Assembly: GCA_017457105.1 (NCBI GenBank)
Contig: JAFTIA010000110.1
Location: 1-44,822, forward strand
Direction: 5' to 3'
Length of the DNA stretch: 44,822 nucleotides
Source: Lentisphaeria bacterium
GTDB taxonomy: Bacteria; Verrucomicrobiota; Lentisphaeria; Victivallales; Victivallaceae
Position numbers and translations under genes: made by a program. This document shows, one piece after another, positions 31,970-40,022 of this stretch (position 1 is the first letter of the stretch; every line of letters starts with the position of its first letter). Under the pieces are notes generated by a model, which saw only the letters and a list, made by a program, of their open reading frames with translations, ran no database searches and was not told the origin of the DNA.

Positions 31970-32698
31970 TTATCCCTGAATGGCATCCCGGACTTTGGCG
32001 GCGCAGTTGCTTGTGATGGCATCCACGCCGTTGGCGATCATCTCCCGGGCATCTTCCACGCCGTCCACTGTCCAGACCGCCACATAAAGTCCTGCATCGT
32101 GCATTTTTTTCACAGCTTCTCTGGTGGTATGCTGTGCTTTGAAATGCAGATCCACGCCGTCGATCCCGGCGGCTTTGACTTTGGCGATCAATTCTTCGGT
32201 GGTGGGGATCTCGGAGCCGGTCAGCCAGAGATTCTGATATTGCGGCATGATCTTTTTGGCATATTCACATGTGCCGAAACTGAAGGAAATAAGAACGACC
32301 TGATCCGGCGCAAGAACGCCTTTATCCAGTTCCGCTTTCACGGCATCCGCCAGTGCGGGCGTGCCGTTTTTCAGCTCAATATAGAACTTCCGCCCGGGAC
32401 CGATCTCTTTCAGGGAATCGGCAAAAAGCGGGATGCGGGTATCCGGATAGGTCGCTTTGTGTTTTCCGGAAACATTGACACTCTGCACATCTGCAAGGTT
32501 TTCCAGCTCCACATTCAGGATCCGGCCGCCCATCCGTTCCGTGGTATTATCGTGGCAAACCACCAACTGTCCGTCATGGGTCATGTGAACATCGCACTCG
32601 CAGCCGTCGGTATTCCGTTTTCTACCGAGTGCAAAGGCTTCAAGGGTATTTTCCGGGGCATCCGCCGATTCCCCGCGGTGAGAGATCCAAAGCATCAT
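31970..32698 (-). CDS. Glycerophosphodiester phosphodiesterase
   Basis: The protein has 242 residues. The GDPD motif HRGESADAPENTLEAF (residues 7-22 after MMLWIS) holds the catalytic His and Arg-Gly, followed by ECDVHMTHDGQLVVCHDN, which supplies the metal ligands (E, D) and the second catalytic His. It cleaves glycerophosphodiesters such as lipid head-group remnants into glycerol-3-phosphate and an alcohol. The start at 32698 is chosen for AAGGAG 5 bases upstream; a longer frame from 32719 lacks an RBS. It is the first gene of an operon with GH36. Confidence 0.9.
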   Translation of the reverse strand: MMLWISHRGESADAPENTLEAFALGRKRNTDGCECDVHMTHDGQLVVCHDNTTERMGGRILNVELENLADVQSVNVSGKHKATYPDTRIPLFADSLKEIGPGRKFYIELKNGTPALADAVKAELDKGVLAPDQVVLISFSFGTCEYAKKIMPQYQNLWLTGSEIPTTEELIAKVKAAGIDGVDLHFKAQHTTREAVKKMHDAGLYVAVWTVDGVEDAREMIANGVDAITSNCAAKVRDAIQG

Positions 32699-32738
32699 TC
32701 CTGCTCCTTTCTGTTCCATTCAGTCCATTATTACCGGA

Positions 32739-32766
32739 AATATAACCGGGTGCAGTATTTTTTCAA
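32739..32766 (-). promoter_or_regulatory. Promoter of the GDPD-GH36 operon
   Basis: On the minus strand: -35 TTGAAA (32766-32761), 16-bp spacer, -10 TATATT (32744-32739), about 40 bases before the GDPD start. It is divergent from the deacetylase promoter 41 bases away. Confidence 0.6.
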
Positions 32767-32806
32767 GCCGGAAAGTTGTTTTCCTTCGGGAAATCGTTGG
32801 AAACGG

Positions 32807-32834
32807 TTGATTTTTCAGCGGGAAGAGGTATATT
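32807..32834 (+). promoter_or_regulatory. Promoter of the deacetylase-like gene
   Basis: The -35 TTGATT (32807-32812), 16-bp spacer and -10 TATATT (32829-32834) lie about 41 bases before the start at 32876. Confidence 0.6.
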
Positions 32835-32875
32835 TTCTACAACATTTTTTATGAACCGGAATGTGAGGTGTATGG

Positions 32876-34378
32876 ATGAAGAAGATCGTATTTTTTGCCG
32901 TTGCCCTTCTGGGAGGGGGCGTTTGGGCCGTTGAGCCAGCTGTGGTGAAGAAGGAGGGCGGGATCGGATTCCGGTTCGATGATAACCGGACTGTAAAGAT
33001 GTGGCAGGAAATGGCGGATGTTTTCAACAAATACAACTTCCCGCTGATGTACGCCATCAATACCGGCGGCACCAGAAATCTTTCCGCCGAACAGCAGGCC
33101 TGTTTGCAGAAGTTGGTGAAGCAGGGCCATGAGATCATGGATCACACGCTGGAACACCGTGTTTTCAAGATGAGAGTGCCGGATCCTGCCAAATATGCCA
33201 AAGAGCCCTGGGTGGATCATATCAACGGGCAGAATATTTATATCAAATACATTTTCCGGAACGATGCTCCGCCTCGTTATGCTTCCAGAAAGATCCAGGT
33301 GGATATTTCTGGAGATCTGGTAACGCTGCCCGTGGAACAGCATAAGAACTTTCAGGGTTCGACCCTTTTGAAGTATAAGGGGAAAGCGTATCTGGTGATG
33401 GCAGATAAGAAGAACCCCGGCGTTTTCCAGCTGAAAACCTTCTGGGGCGAACCTGTCAATCTGGGGTCGGTCAAGGGGGCTGTGGCTGAAACGGTTTCCA
33501 AAAACTTCGGTTTTTCCATTCCGCCGGAAGCATTGAAAACCATGGGAAAGATCGTGGCGGAGCGTTTTGAAGCTATGAAGCTGCCCCGTCCTACGGCGTG
33601 GATCCAGCCCGGCAGTCCGGAAGCCATTATTCAGGCGGACAATGTACGGCAGGGATTGGCGGAGTGCGGATATATTTCTGCGGCGACCTATCAGAATTCC
33701 GCATTCAAAGTTTTCTGCGAATCCGAACCGGAACGCTGTGCTTATGCTATGATGTGGGGGCAGCTGCGTCTGGGATTGCCGCAGAATACGGTGGATGTTT
33801 TGAAGACCCAGATCGCCGATGCCTATGCCTGTCATCAGGTGCTTTTTGCCTCCAGCCACATGACGGATCACAAACTGCCCGGCGGCTGGCAGGAGTTTCT
33901 GCGGAAACACGATGAATTATTGAAGTGGTGCAGGGAAAAGGGCATCCCTGTACGCACCCAGTCCCAGTGGGCCAAATTGCTTTATTACAGCAAAACGGAT
34001 CCCGCAGAAAATGTTTTCCCGCAGTGGACTGTGGATCTGGACGAAAATAAGCGGCCGGACGGATTCAAATTGGGAAAAGGCGTATCCGTCAACGGGCAGG
34101 GCGAACTGGTTGCAACGGAAAAAGGCGAAGTTTTTTCGATTTCCACGCTGGGCGGCGTGGAAAAGGGGAAGAATACCCTTTCCTTCCGGATCAAAAGCGG
34201 CACGCTCCGCTGTACTGTATCCTGCATAAAGCGTTTTAAAAACCTGAAAACATTTGTTTTTACCGGAAGTGAAAAAGAGTTGGACATTCCGGCAGAGGCT
34301 GATTTTGTCCGCATTACCGTCTGGAATACCGGCGATGATCCGCTGGTGCTTGCCGGAGCATCTCTGAAACAGCAATAA
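32876..34378 (+). CDS. Exported polysaccharide deacetylase-like protein
   Basis: The protein has 500 residues with a signal peptide (MKKIVFFAVALLGGGVWA). NodB-homology features are present: a modified first motif FRFDDN (D35, D36; usual TFDDG) and the zinc-binding second motif HEIMDHTLEH (H90, H94), implying metal-dependent de-N- or de-O-acetylation of a glycan. A ~200-residue insertion separates these from later barrel segments (LFASSHMTDH, VRTQSQWAKLLYY). The last ~110 residues look like a beta-sandwich, possibly carbohydrate-binding. The first-motif Gly-to-Asn change leaves the exact activity open. The aldolase gene follows 24 bases later. Confidence 0.8.
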   Translation: MKKIVFFAVALLGGGVWAVEPAVVKKEGGIGFRFDDNRTVKMWQEMADVFNKYNFPLMYAINTGGTRNLSAEQQACLQKLVKQGHEIMDHTLEHRVFKMRVPDPAKYAKEPWVDHINGQNIYIKYIFRNDAPPRYASRKIQVDISGDLVTLPVEQHKNFQGSTLLKYKGKAYLVMADKKNPGVFQLKTFWGEPVNLGSVKGAVAETVSKNFGFSIPPEALKTMGKIVAERFEAMKLPRPTAWIQPGSPEAIIQADNVRQGLAECGYISAATYQNSAFKVFCESEPERCAYAMMWGQLRLGLPQNTVDVLKTQIADAYACHQVLFASSHMTDHKLPGGWQEFLRKHDELLKWCREKGIPVRTQSQWAKLLYYSKTDPAENVFPQWTVDLDENKRPDGFKLGKGVSVNGQGELVATEKGEVFSISTLGGVEKGKNTLSFRIKSGTLRCTVSCIKRFKNLKTFVFTGSEKELDIPAEADFVRITVWNTGDDPLVLAGASLKQQ

Positions 34379-34402
34379 ATCTCAAAAAAAGGAGTAAATA
34401 TC

Positions 34403-35677
34403 ATGAATGACACCTATCTGCACCCCCGTGTGATCCTCGTTTCCACCCTCAAGCGTCTGTACGATTTCGGGATGACCACCACTTCCGGCGGCAACCTCTC
34501 CATCAAGGACGATGACGGCAACATCTGGATCACCCCCAGCGGCATCGACAAAGGCACTCTCCGCCCCGAAGATGTGATCATGGTCACCCCGGACGGGAAA
34601 GAGATCGGCCCCCACAAACCCAGCTGTGAACTGCCGTTCCACCGGTCGGTTTACAATTTGCGGCCGGATGTGAGGGCGGTGCTTCATGCTCATTCACCTG
34701 CGCTTGTGGCATTCAGTCTGGTGGGGCGCATGCCCAATACGCAGCTGGTGCCGGAAGTGGCGGCGCAGTGCGGCAAGGTGGCCTTTGCCGGTTATGAAGT
34801 TCCCGGCAGTGAAAAACTGGGCAAAATCATTGCCGCAGAGTTTGCCGCCGGTGCCAGTTCGGTCATTATGGAAAATCACGGCGCCGTGGTGTGCGGGACT
34901 TCCATTGCCCAGGCATTCTCCCGTTTTGAAGCCTTGGACTACATGGCACGGATGGAGATCAACTCCAGTGATATCAGCACATTGAAGGATCTGACGGCAG
35001 TGCCTGCGGCGGATTGTGCCGGAGCTTTTGTGCCGGAAACAGTTTCCCCGGAAGAATGTGCTTTGCGGGAAAGTCTGGTGCAGTTCTCCAGCCGCTGCTA
35101 CCGTCAGGGACTGGTGTTCAGCGGGGCAGGGGTGCTTTCCGCCCGGCTGACGGCCAATGCGGACGATTTTCTGGTAACGCCTGCGGGCTTCGATCCTCTG
35201 TTGCTGACGGCGGATGAATTGGTCCGTGTGCATAACAATAAAGCGCAAGCCGGACGCACGCCTTCGGCATTGACGGCGATCTGCCGTGCGATCTATCAGG
35301 CACATCCGGAAGTGAACGCTGTGATGATCACCCGCCCGCCCTATTTTATGGCATACGCCTCGGCGGGGCTTGTAATGGACAGCCGCACCATTCCGGAAAG
35401 CTACATCCAGCTGCGGGATATTCCGCTTTTGAAGGGAGCGGATGCCGCTTCTCCGGAAGTGATCGCCGGAAGCATTGCCCCGGTGAATCCTGTGCTGATG
35501 CTGGAAAATGGCGGGATCCTGACCACCGGTGCCACATTGATCAATGCCTTTGACCGTTTGGAAGTGGGGGAATTTACGGCCAAGTGCCTGATCCTTGCCA
35601 ACCGGATCGGCAAGCCGAACCCCATTGCCCAGCCGCAGGTGGATGAAATCATTGATGTATTCGGGTTGCCCCGGTAA
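34403..35677 (+). CDS. Tandem class II aldolase/adducin protein (fuculose-type)
   Basis: The protein has 424 residues, about twice the usual ~210, because the class II aldolase domain is duplicated. The first domain (1-205) keeps the zinc and catalytic set of L-fuculose-1-phosphate aldolases: SGGNLS (28-33), E76, HAH (H95, H97) and ENHG (H159). The second (about 215-424) aligns but has lost it: the Glu position reads Leu (L290), HAH is replaced by TRP (310-312) and ENHG by ENGG (368-371). So one active and one structural or regulatory half. It probably cleaves a sugar-1-phosphate to dihydroxyacetone phosphate and lactaldehyde or glycolaldehyde. AAAAAAGGAG precedes the start. Confidence 0.85.
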   Translation: MNDTYLHPRVILVSTLKRLYDFGMTTTSGGNLSIKDDDGNIWITPSGIDKGTLRPEDVIMVTPDGKEIGPHKPSCELPFHRSVYNLRPDVRAVLHAHSPALVAFSLVGRMPNTQLVPEVAAQCGKVAFAGYEVPGSEKLGKIIAAEFAAGASSVIMENHGAVVCGTSIAQAFSRFEALDYMARMEINSSDISTLKDLTAVPAADCAGAFVPETVSPEECALRESLVQFSSRCYRQGLVFSGAGVLSARLTANADDFLVTPAGFDPLLLTADELVRVHNNKAQAGRTPSALTAICRAIYQAHPEVNAVMITRPPYFMAYASAGLVMDSRTIPESYIQLRDIPLLKGADAASPEVIAGSIAPVNPVLMLENGGILTTGATLINAFDRLEVGEFTAKCLILANRIGKPNPIAQPQVDEIIDVFGLPR

Positions 35678-35692
35678 TAAACGGTGTGTTCT

Positions 35693-37372
35693 ATGAAATG
35701 GCTTGATCTGAACGGCATCTGGTCGTTTGCATTTCAGGAAAAAACAGCGATCGGGGAGGCGGCAGAACCTGCCGTTTTCCCGGATTGGATGTGTGTCCCC
35801 GGGGCGTTTGATGCACTGCCTGCGTGGTACTGCCGCCGGGGGACGGCGTGGTATCGCCGGGAATTTGAAATTGCCGAAGATTGTACCCTTGCGGTGCTGT
35901 GTCTGGAAGGCATGGGTTTGCGGGGGCGGTTTTTTGTGGACGGGCGGGAGATCGGTTTTTCGGAACTTGCCTATTCCTCGCTGGAGATCCCGGCGGGGCC
36001 CCTGAAAGCCGGGCGGCATGTGCTGCTGGCGGCGGTGGATAATACCTTTGAGGGCGGGCATCATCCCGGACTCTTTCAAGCCTTTTATGATTTTTATGCT
36101 TTCGGCGGGTTTTACGGCGGTGTAAAACTGAAAATGATGCAGGGCACTTTTGCTCTGGACCGGGTACTGGTTCGGACACTGGATCACCGGACGGGCAGGG
36201 TGCGGCTCTCGCTGGAATTTCTGGGGGATGTGCCGGAAAAGGTGTCGGCAGGGATCGCCTTTGATCACGCTCCGGGGAAATTTTATACTTTTTCCGGGCG
36301 GGATGTGGAACTGGATGTGCCGGATTTCCGGCTGTGGTCGCCGGAAGACCCGGCTCTGCATACGGTGACGGTATCTGTGGAAGGCGCCGGTAGTGTAACG
36401 GAACCCTTCGGCATCCGGGAGATCAAAGCCTGCGGGACCAAACTTTTCCTCAACGGGAAAGAGTTGTATCTCCGGGGGTTCAACCGGCACGAATCCAGCG
36501 GTATCTCCGGGGGCAGTTCTTCAGAAAGTCTGATGCTGCGGGATTTACAGAATTTGAAGAGACTGCATTGCAATTTTGTCCGCGGCGCTCATTATACGCA
36601 GAATCCCCGCTTTCTGGACTTGTGCGACCGCATGGGGATCCTTGTCTGGGATGAAACGCTGGGCTGGAACAATACTGCCGCCGATTTGGCGGACCCCGGT
36701 TTCCGGGCGATGCAGGTGGAACAGATGGAGCTGATGATCCGCCATGCGTTCAATCATCCCTCCATTATCATCTGGGGGTTCCTGAATGAATTTGCCTGTG
36801 ATACGCCGGAGGGGGAAGCGATGGGGAAACTTCTTTGTGATACTGCCCGTGCGTGGGATTCCGGCAGACTGGTCACCTTTGCATGCAGCAGACCTTTGAC
36901 GGATGTGGTCAATCAATACACGGACCTGGTGGCGTACAATACTTATCCCGGCTGGATCCCTGCCAATGAGGCGGAAATGCAGATGGAACCCACGGAATCC
37001 ATGGCGGCCAATCAGAAAACGATTTTGCAGTCTTTGCGCTCCCGTTATCCGGAGAAACCCATTATGGTAAGTGAAATGGGTACATGCGGCATTTACGGGC
37101 AGCATGACGAAGCCAATGCCCAGTGGACGGAGGAATTTCAGGCAGAATATCTGGAGTCGGTGATCCGGACCGTCTTTGGTGAACCGGATCTGTGCGGTCT
37201 TGCCATCTGGCAATTCTGTGATGCCAAAAGTTTCCTGCGGAAAGGCAGCAATATCCGCTGTAAACCTCTGGCGCAGAATCTTGCAGGTGTATTTGATATA
37301 TACCGGCGGCCCAAACTTTCCTGCCGTATTGTGGAAACCTTGTTTGCGGAACATGAAAGGTCGAAGAAATGA
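35693..37372 (+). CDS. GH2 family glycoside hydrolase
   Basis: The protein has 559 residues and no signal peptide. The N-terminal jelly roll (MKWLDLNGIWSFAF...VPGAFDALPAWY) is followed by an Ig-like domain and the TIM barrel with GFNRHESSG (263-271), NHPSIIIWGFLNE (acid/base E366) and IMVSEMGTCGIYG (nucleophile E461). The overall plan is closest to beta-glucuronidase/beta-galactosidase GH2 enzymes, at the short end of the family. The motif after the nucleophile differs from typical SEYGAD glucuronidases, so specificity is open. Its stop overlaps the next gene's start (ATGA). ATG at 35693 or GTG at 35684 could be the start; neither has a strong RBS. Confidence 0.87.
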   Translation: MKWLDLNGIWSFAFQEKTAIGEAAEPAVFPDWMCVPGAFDALPAWYCRRGTAWYRREFEIAEDCTLAVLCLEGMGLRGRFFVDGREIGFSELAYSSLEIPAGPLKAGRHVLLAAVDNTFEGGHHPGLFQAFYDFYAFGGFYGGVKLKMMQGTFALDRVLVRTLDHRTGRVRLSLEFLGDVPEKVSAGIAFDHAPGKFYTFSGRDVELDVPDFRLWSPEDPALHTVTVSVEGAGSVTEPFGIREIKACGTKLFLNGKELYLRGFNRHESSGISGGSSSESLMLRDLQNLKRLHCNFVRGAHYTQNPRFLDLCDRMGILVWDETLGWNNTAADLADPGFRAMQVEQMELMIRHAFNHPSIIIWGFLNEFACDTPEGEAMGKLLCDTARAWDSGRLVTFACSRPLTDVVNQYTDLVAYNTYPGWIPANEAEMQMEPTESMAANQKTILQSLRSRYPEKPIMVSEMGTCGIYGQHDEANAQWTEEFQAEYLESVIRTVFGEPDLCGLAIWQFCDAKSFLRKGSNIRCKPLAQNLAGVFDIYRRPKLSCRIVETLFAEHERSKK

Positions 37373-38133
37373 AAGTCATTTACAATGTCGTTTATGATCC
37401 GGCATACGCCCCGTCTACAGTGGGGGATCTGTATCTGCCGGATACGGTGACGGCGGATACGCAGCTGGTACTGAATATTCACGGCGGCGGCTGGAGTTCG
37501 CTTGACCGCAGCCGTACCGTGGGGATATCCGAATTTCTGGTGGAGAATAACTGTATTGTTTACAATATTGACTACCGCCTGACCACGCAGACCCCGTGGC
37601 CCGCCTGCGGGGATGACTGCCTGAAAGCGGCGGATTTTCTGCGGAACGGGAAGATTCCGGAATTGGCCGGTGTGAAGCGGGAAAAAGTCGGTGTGATCGG
37701 CGGTTCTGCCGGTGGGCATCTGGCTATGATGACCGGTCTGCGGTTCCGGAATACCTCGTGGATCGTTTCCATTTCCGGGGTGCTGGATCCCATTCCCTCG
37801 CTTTTGCAGGAGCAGAGCCGGCACATGTTCATCAACTTTTTCGGCTGGCGGATCACTATGGAAAATCTGCGGAACGCTTTCCCGGAAACCTATCTGGATC
37901 CGGCGACGGCGCCCCGGATTTTGTGTACGCACATGCTGACGGATACGGTAGTGCCGGATGCCAGTACGGTTCAATTTGCCGCCACTGCCGCCAAGCGGGG
38001 AGTGAAGGTGGAAAAGATGCTGTATGATCCCCGGGAGGGCCTTACCGGTCACGGGATCTGGAATCCGGACCGATCCGACCTCCGGCTGCTGCCGGAACTG
38101 GAAGAGCGTATTCTGTCCTTTATTCAGCAATAA
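37369..38133 (+). CDS. Alpha/beta hydrolase (cytoplasmic esterase-like)
   Basis: The protein has 254 residues and no signal peptide. The motifs are IHGGGW (38-43, oxyanion hole), GGSAGGHLAM (nucleophile S113), a likely acid in HMLTDTVVPD (D192 or D197) and His in LTGHGIW (H228). It belongs to the HSL/BD-FAE-like group that removes acyl groups from small sugars. The ATGA overlap with the GH2 stop means translational coupling, so it probably deacylates what GH2 releases. Compared with the secreted 27012 protein it lacks an export signal. Confidence 0.85.
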   Translation: MKVIYNVVYDPAYAPSTVGDLYLPDTVTADTQLVLNIHGGGWSSLDRSRTVGISEFLVENNCIVYNIDYRLTTQTPWPACGDDCLKAADFLRNGKIPELAGVKREKVGVIGGSAGGHLAMMTGLRFRNTSWIVSISGVLDPIPSLLQEQSRHMFINFFGWRITMENLRNAFPETYLDPATAPRILCTHMLTDTVVPDASTVQFAATAAKRGVKVEKMLYDPREGLTGHGIWNPDRSDLRLLPELEERILSFIQQ

Positions 38134-38146
38134 AAAGGAGTTTGAT

Positions 38147-38887
38147 ATGCAAAACATTCCGATTTCTCTGCAGATGTTTTCTCTGCGGGCATTGTGGGAA
38201 ACGAATCCTCTGGAAGCCATGAAAACGGTGAAAAATGCCGGGTATCAGGGGGTGGAGTTTTACGGGCAGCATTACAAGGCGGACTTGTATGCGGCACTTT
38301 TGAAGGAGTTTGACCTGACCTGTTCCGGGTGGCATGTGATGTATGGGGATCTGGACAACGATTTTGACCTGATGATCCAGCGGAACAAGGCGGTGAACAA
38401 CAGTTTGATCGTGGTTCCTGTGTTTAATGCGGATACGGCAAAAGAGTGGTATCTTTTTGCGGAGAAACTGAACAGTTATGCGGCAAAATGTGCGCCGCTC
38501 GGGATACAGATCGGGTACCACAATCATGCCCACGAATTCCGTCTGGTGGATGGTGAACGCCCGTGGGACATCATTGTCCGGGAAACGGTGCCGGAAGTCT
38601 GCCTGCAGATGGATGTGGGGCATGTGATGAATGGCGGCTGTGACCCGGTGGCGGAACTTGCCAAATTTTCGGGGCGGACCCGTTCGATCCACTTCAAGCC
38701 GTTCTCCCACGAATTGAAGTTTGAGGTCCCCATCGGGGAAGATGATGTGGATTGGCAGGGGTGTCTTGCCTACTGCCGCGAAAAGGGCAACACCCGCTGG
38801 CTGGTCATTGAATACACCCCGCAGGAAGACCCGGCGGGTGCCGTGACCAAATCGGCCGCAGCGCTCCGCAAGATTTGCGGCTGCTGA
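38147..38887 (+). CDS. Sugar phosphate isomerase/epimerase (AP-endonuclease-2 fold)
   Basis: The protein has 246 residues. It is a xylose-isomerase-like TIM barrel with metal-binding candidates in GVEFYG, YHNHAHEF, QMDVGHV and VIEYT. The fold is used by tagatose epimerases, IolE/IolI-type enzymes and many uncharacterised sugar isomerases. AAAAGGAG is 7 bases upstream of the ATG; longer frames starting in the preceding gene are rejected. It is the last gene of the plus-strand run aldolase-GH2-esterase-isomerase, which together suggests intracellular breakdown of an acylated beta-linked sugar through isomerisation and aldol cleavage. Confidence 0.87.
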   Translation: MQNIPISLQMFSLRALWETNPLEAMKTVKNAGYQGVEFYGQHYKADLYAALLKEFDLTCSGWHVMYGDLDNDFDLMIQRNKAVNNSLIVVPVFNADTAKEWYLFAEKLNSYAAKCAPLGIQIGYHNHAHEFRLVDGERPWDIIVRETVPEVCLQMDVGHVMNGGCDPVAELAKFSGRTRSIHFKPFSHELKFEVPIGEDDVDWQGCLAYCREKGNTRWLVIEYTPQEDPAGAVTKSAAALRKICGC

Positions 38888-38918
38888 ACGCAGTGAAACA
38901 GCCGAACCGGCCGACGTC

Positions 38919-38963
38919 CACCCGCTGGCTGGTTACGGCATTTCCCCGTTGTTTCAGTGCCGG
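38919..38963. repeat. Hairpin motif shared with repeat copy 2
   Basis: These 45 bases match 11968-12012 at 37 positions: identical CACCCGCTGGC, then a hairpin closed by ACGGCATT and AGTGCCG here, by ACGGTACT and AGTACCG there. The differences are compensatory (T-A to C-G, C-G to T-G), so the stem is conserved although the sequence changed. It lies between two convergent stops and may act as a terminator. Confidence 0.6.
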
Positions 38964-38978
38964 AGGGCGTTTCCACGA

Positions 38979-39836
38979 TCAAGGCAAGTCGTGAACAGAT
39001 GCCGCCCATTCTGCCGGGGTGGTGCCTTTCTGTTGACGGAAGGCACGGTAGAAACTTCCGCTATCCGGAAATCCGCAATGCTCCCGGATCTGCCGGTGCG
39101 TATATGAGGTTTCCCGCAGAAGTCGGGCGGCACAGTCGACCCGGAGGATTTGTATGGTTTCTCCGATGGTGTGCCCGGTCTCTTTCTTGTATTTCCTGGT
39201 AAGATACCCCACGGATACCCCGGTCCGGTCCGCCAGTTCCGCCAGCAGGATTTTTTCCCGGAAATGTTCCGCAAGATAATGATCCACCGCTGAAATCCGG
39301 GCGGCGGCGGCGTTTTGTTGTTTTTCCAGGAGCCATTGCCGGTAAAAATCGGTCAGAAGCAGACGCAGCAGACTTTGCAGAACGGCGGGAGTGCATTGGT
39401 CCGTATGCAGCAATTCGGACCGGAGACTCCGGAATTTACTGCGGATCCCGGCGTTTGCCCGGACGGTGAACAGCCGGGGGGCGTCCGCGTTTGCAAGGGG
39501 ATCCTTCAAAATCCGGAAAAAGGCATTGTCCGGCAACCCTGCGGAGGTTTTCTCCATAAACGGGCAGAGAATCAGCAAATTGGTGATCTCCATCGGCTGA
39601 TCCGCTTCAATATTGGTCAGATCCTGCGGACGGGAGAGAAACACACTTTCCGGCGGGATAAGATACGCTTTGCCGTAAAAAAACAGCTTCATCCGGGACT
39701 TTCCGGTCATGGTGATTTTCCAGAATTCCCGCAGATTTTCCACATTGCCATATTTTCCGGGCGGGCAGGTGTAGGAATCGATCACCACCGGCAATTCATC
39801 TGGAAAAAACTCTTTTTTCAAAAAAACATGCCGCAT
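38979..39836 (-). CDS. AraC family transcriptional regulator
   Basis: The protein has 285 residues with this start. A variable sensor half (cupin-like, YGKAYLIPPESVFLSRPQDLT) is followed by the C-terminal AraC domain: first helix pair LLAELADRTGVSVGYLTRKYKKE, second pair THRQIREHCGFPDSGSFYRAFRQQ and end TPAEWA. An upstream in-frame ATG at 39926 gives 30 more residues, but a TATATTG -10-like box lies at 39858-39864, between the two ATGs, so the shorter form is preferred. It is divergent from the WbsX/GH99-like gene at 40023 and probably activates it in response to a sugar. Confidence 0.82.
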   Translation of the reverse strand: MRHVFLKKEFFPDELPVVIDSYTCPPGKYGNVENLREFWKITMTGKSRMKLFFYGKAYLIPPESVFLSRPQDLTNIEADQPMEITNLLILCPFMEKTSAGLPDNAFFRILKDPLANADAPRLFTVRANAGIRSKFRSLRSELLHTDQCTPAVLQSLLRLLLTDFYRQWLLEKQQNAAAARISAVDHYLAEHFREKILLAELADRTGVSVGYLTRKYKKETGHTIGETIQILRVDCAARLLRETSYTHRQIREHCGFPDSGSFYRAFRQQKGTTPAEWAASVHDLP

Positions 39837-39935
39837 AAAAACCCCCGTGCCGTCAATATACCCTTTCCGCAAAATTTTTCCAGCTGTAAATCCAAACCTT
39901 TTTTTTGTTTTTTTCATAAAGATCAATATTTACAG

Positions 39936-39964
39936 TTGAGGAAATGGAGAGGATATTTTATATT
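39936..39964 (+). promoter_or_regulatory. Promoter of the WbsX/GH99-like gene
   Basis: The -35 TTGAGG (39936-39941), 17-bp spacer and -10 TATATT (39959-39964) lie about 58 bases before the start at 40023. It lies beside the divergent AraC start, so AraC binding in this gap is likely. Confidence 0.55.
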
Positions 39965-40022
39965 AGACACGACAAAGAATATCGTCATCCATTCATCACC
40001 CAGCGAACAAAGGAGAAAAAAC

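Noticed and set aside
34694-36490. A 598-codon minus-strand frame opposite the aldolase and GH2 genes
   Set aside because: Opposes two genes with visible active-site motifs and shows no domain or RBS.
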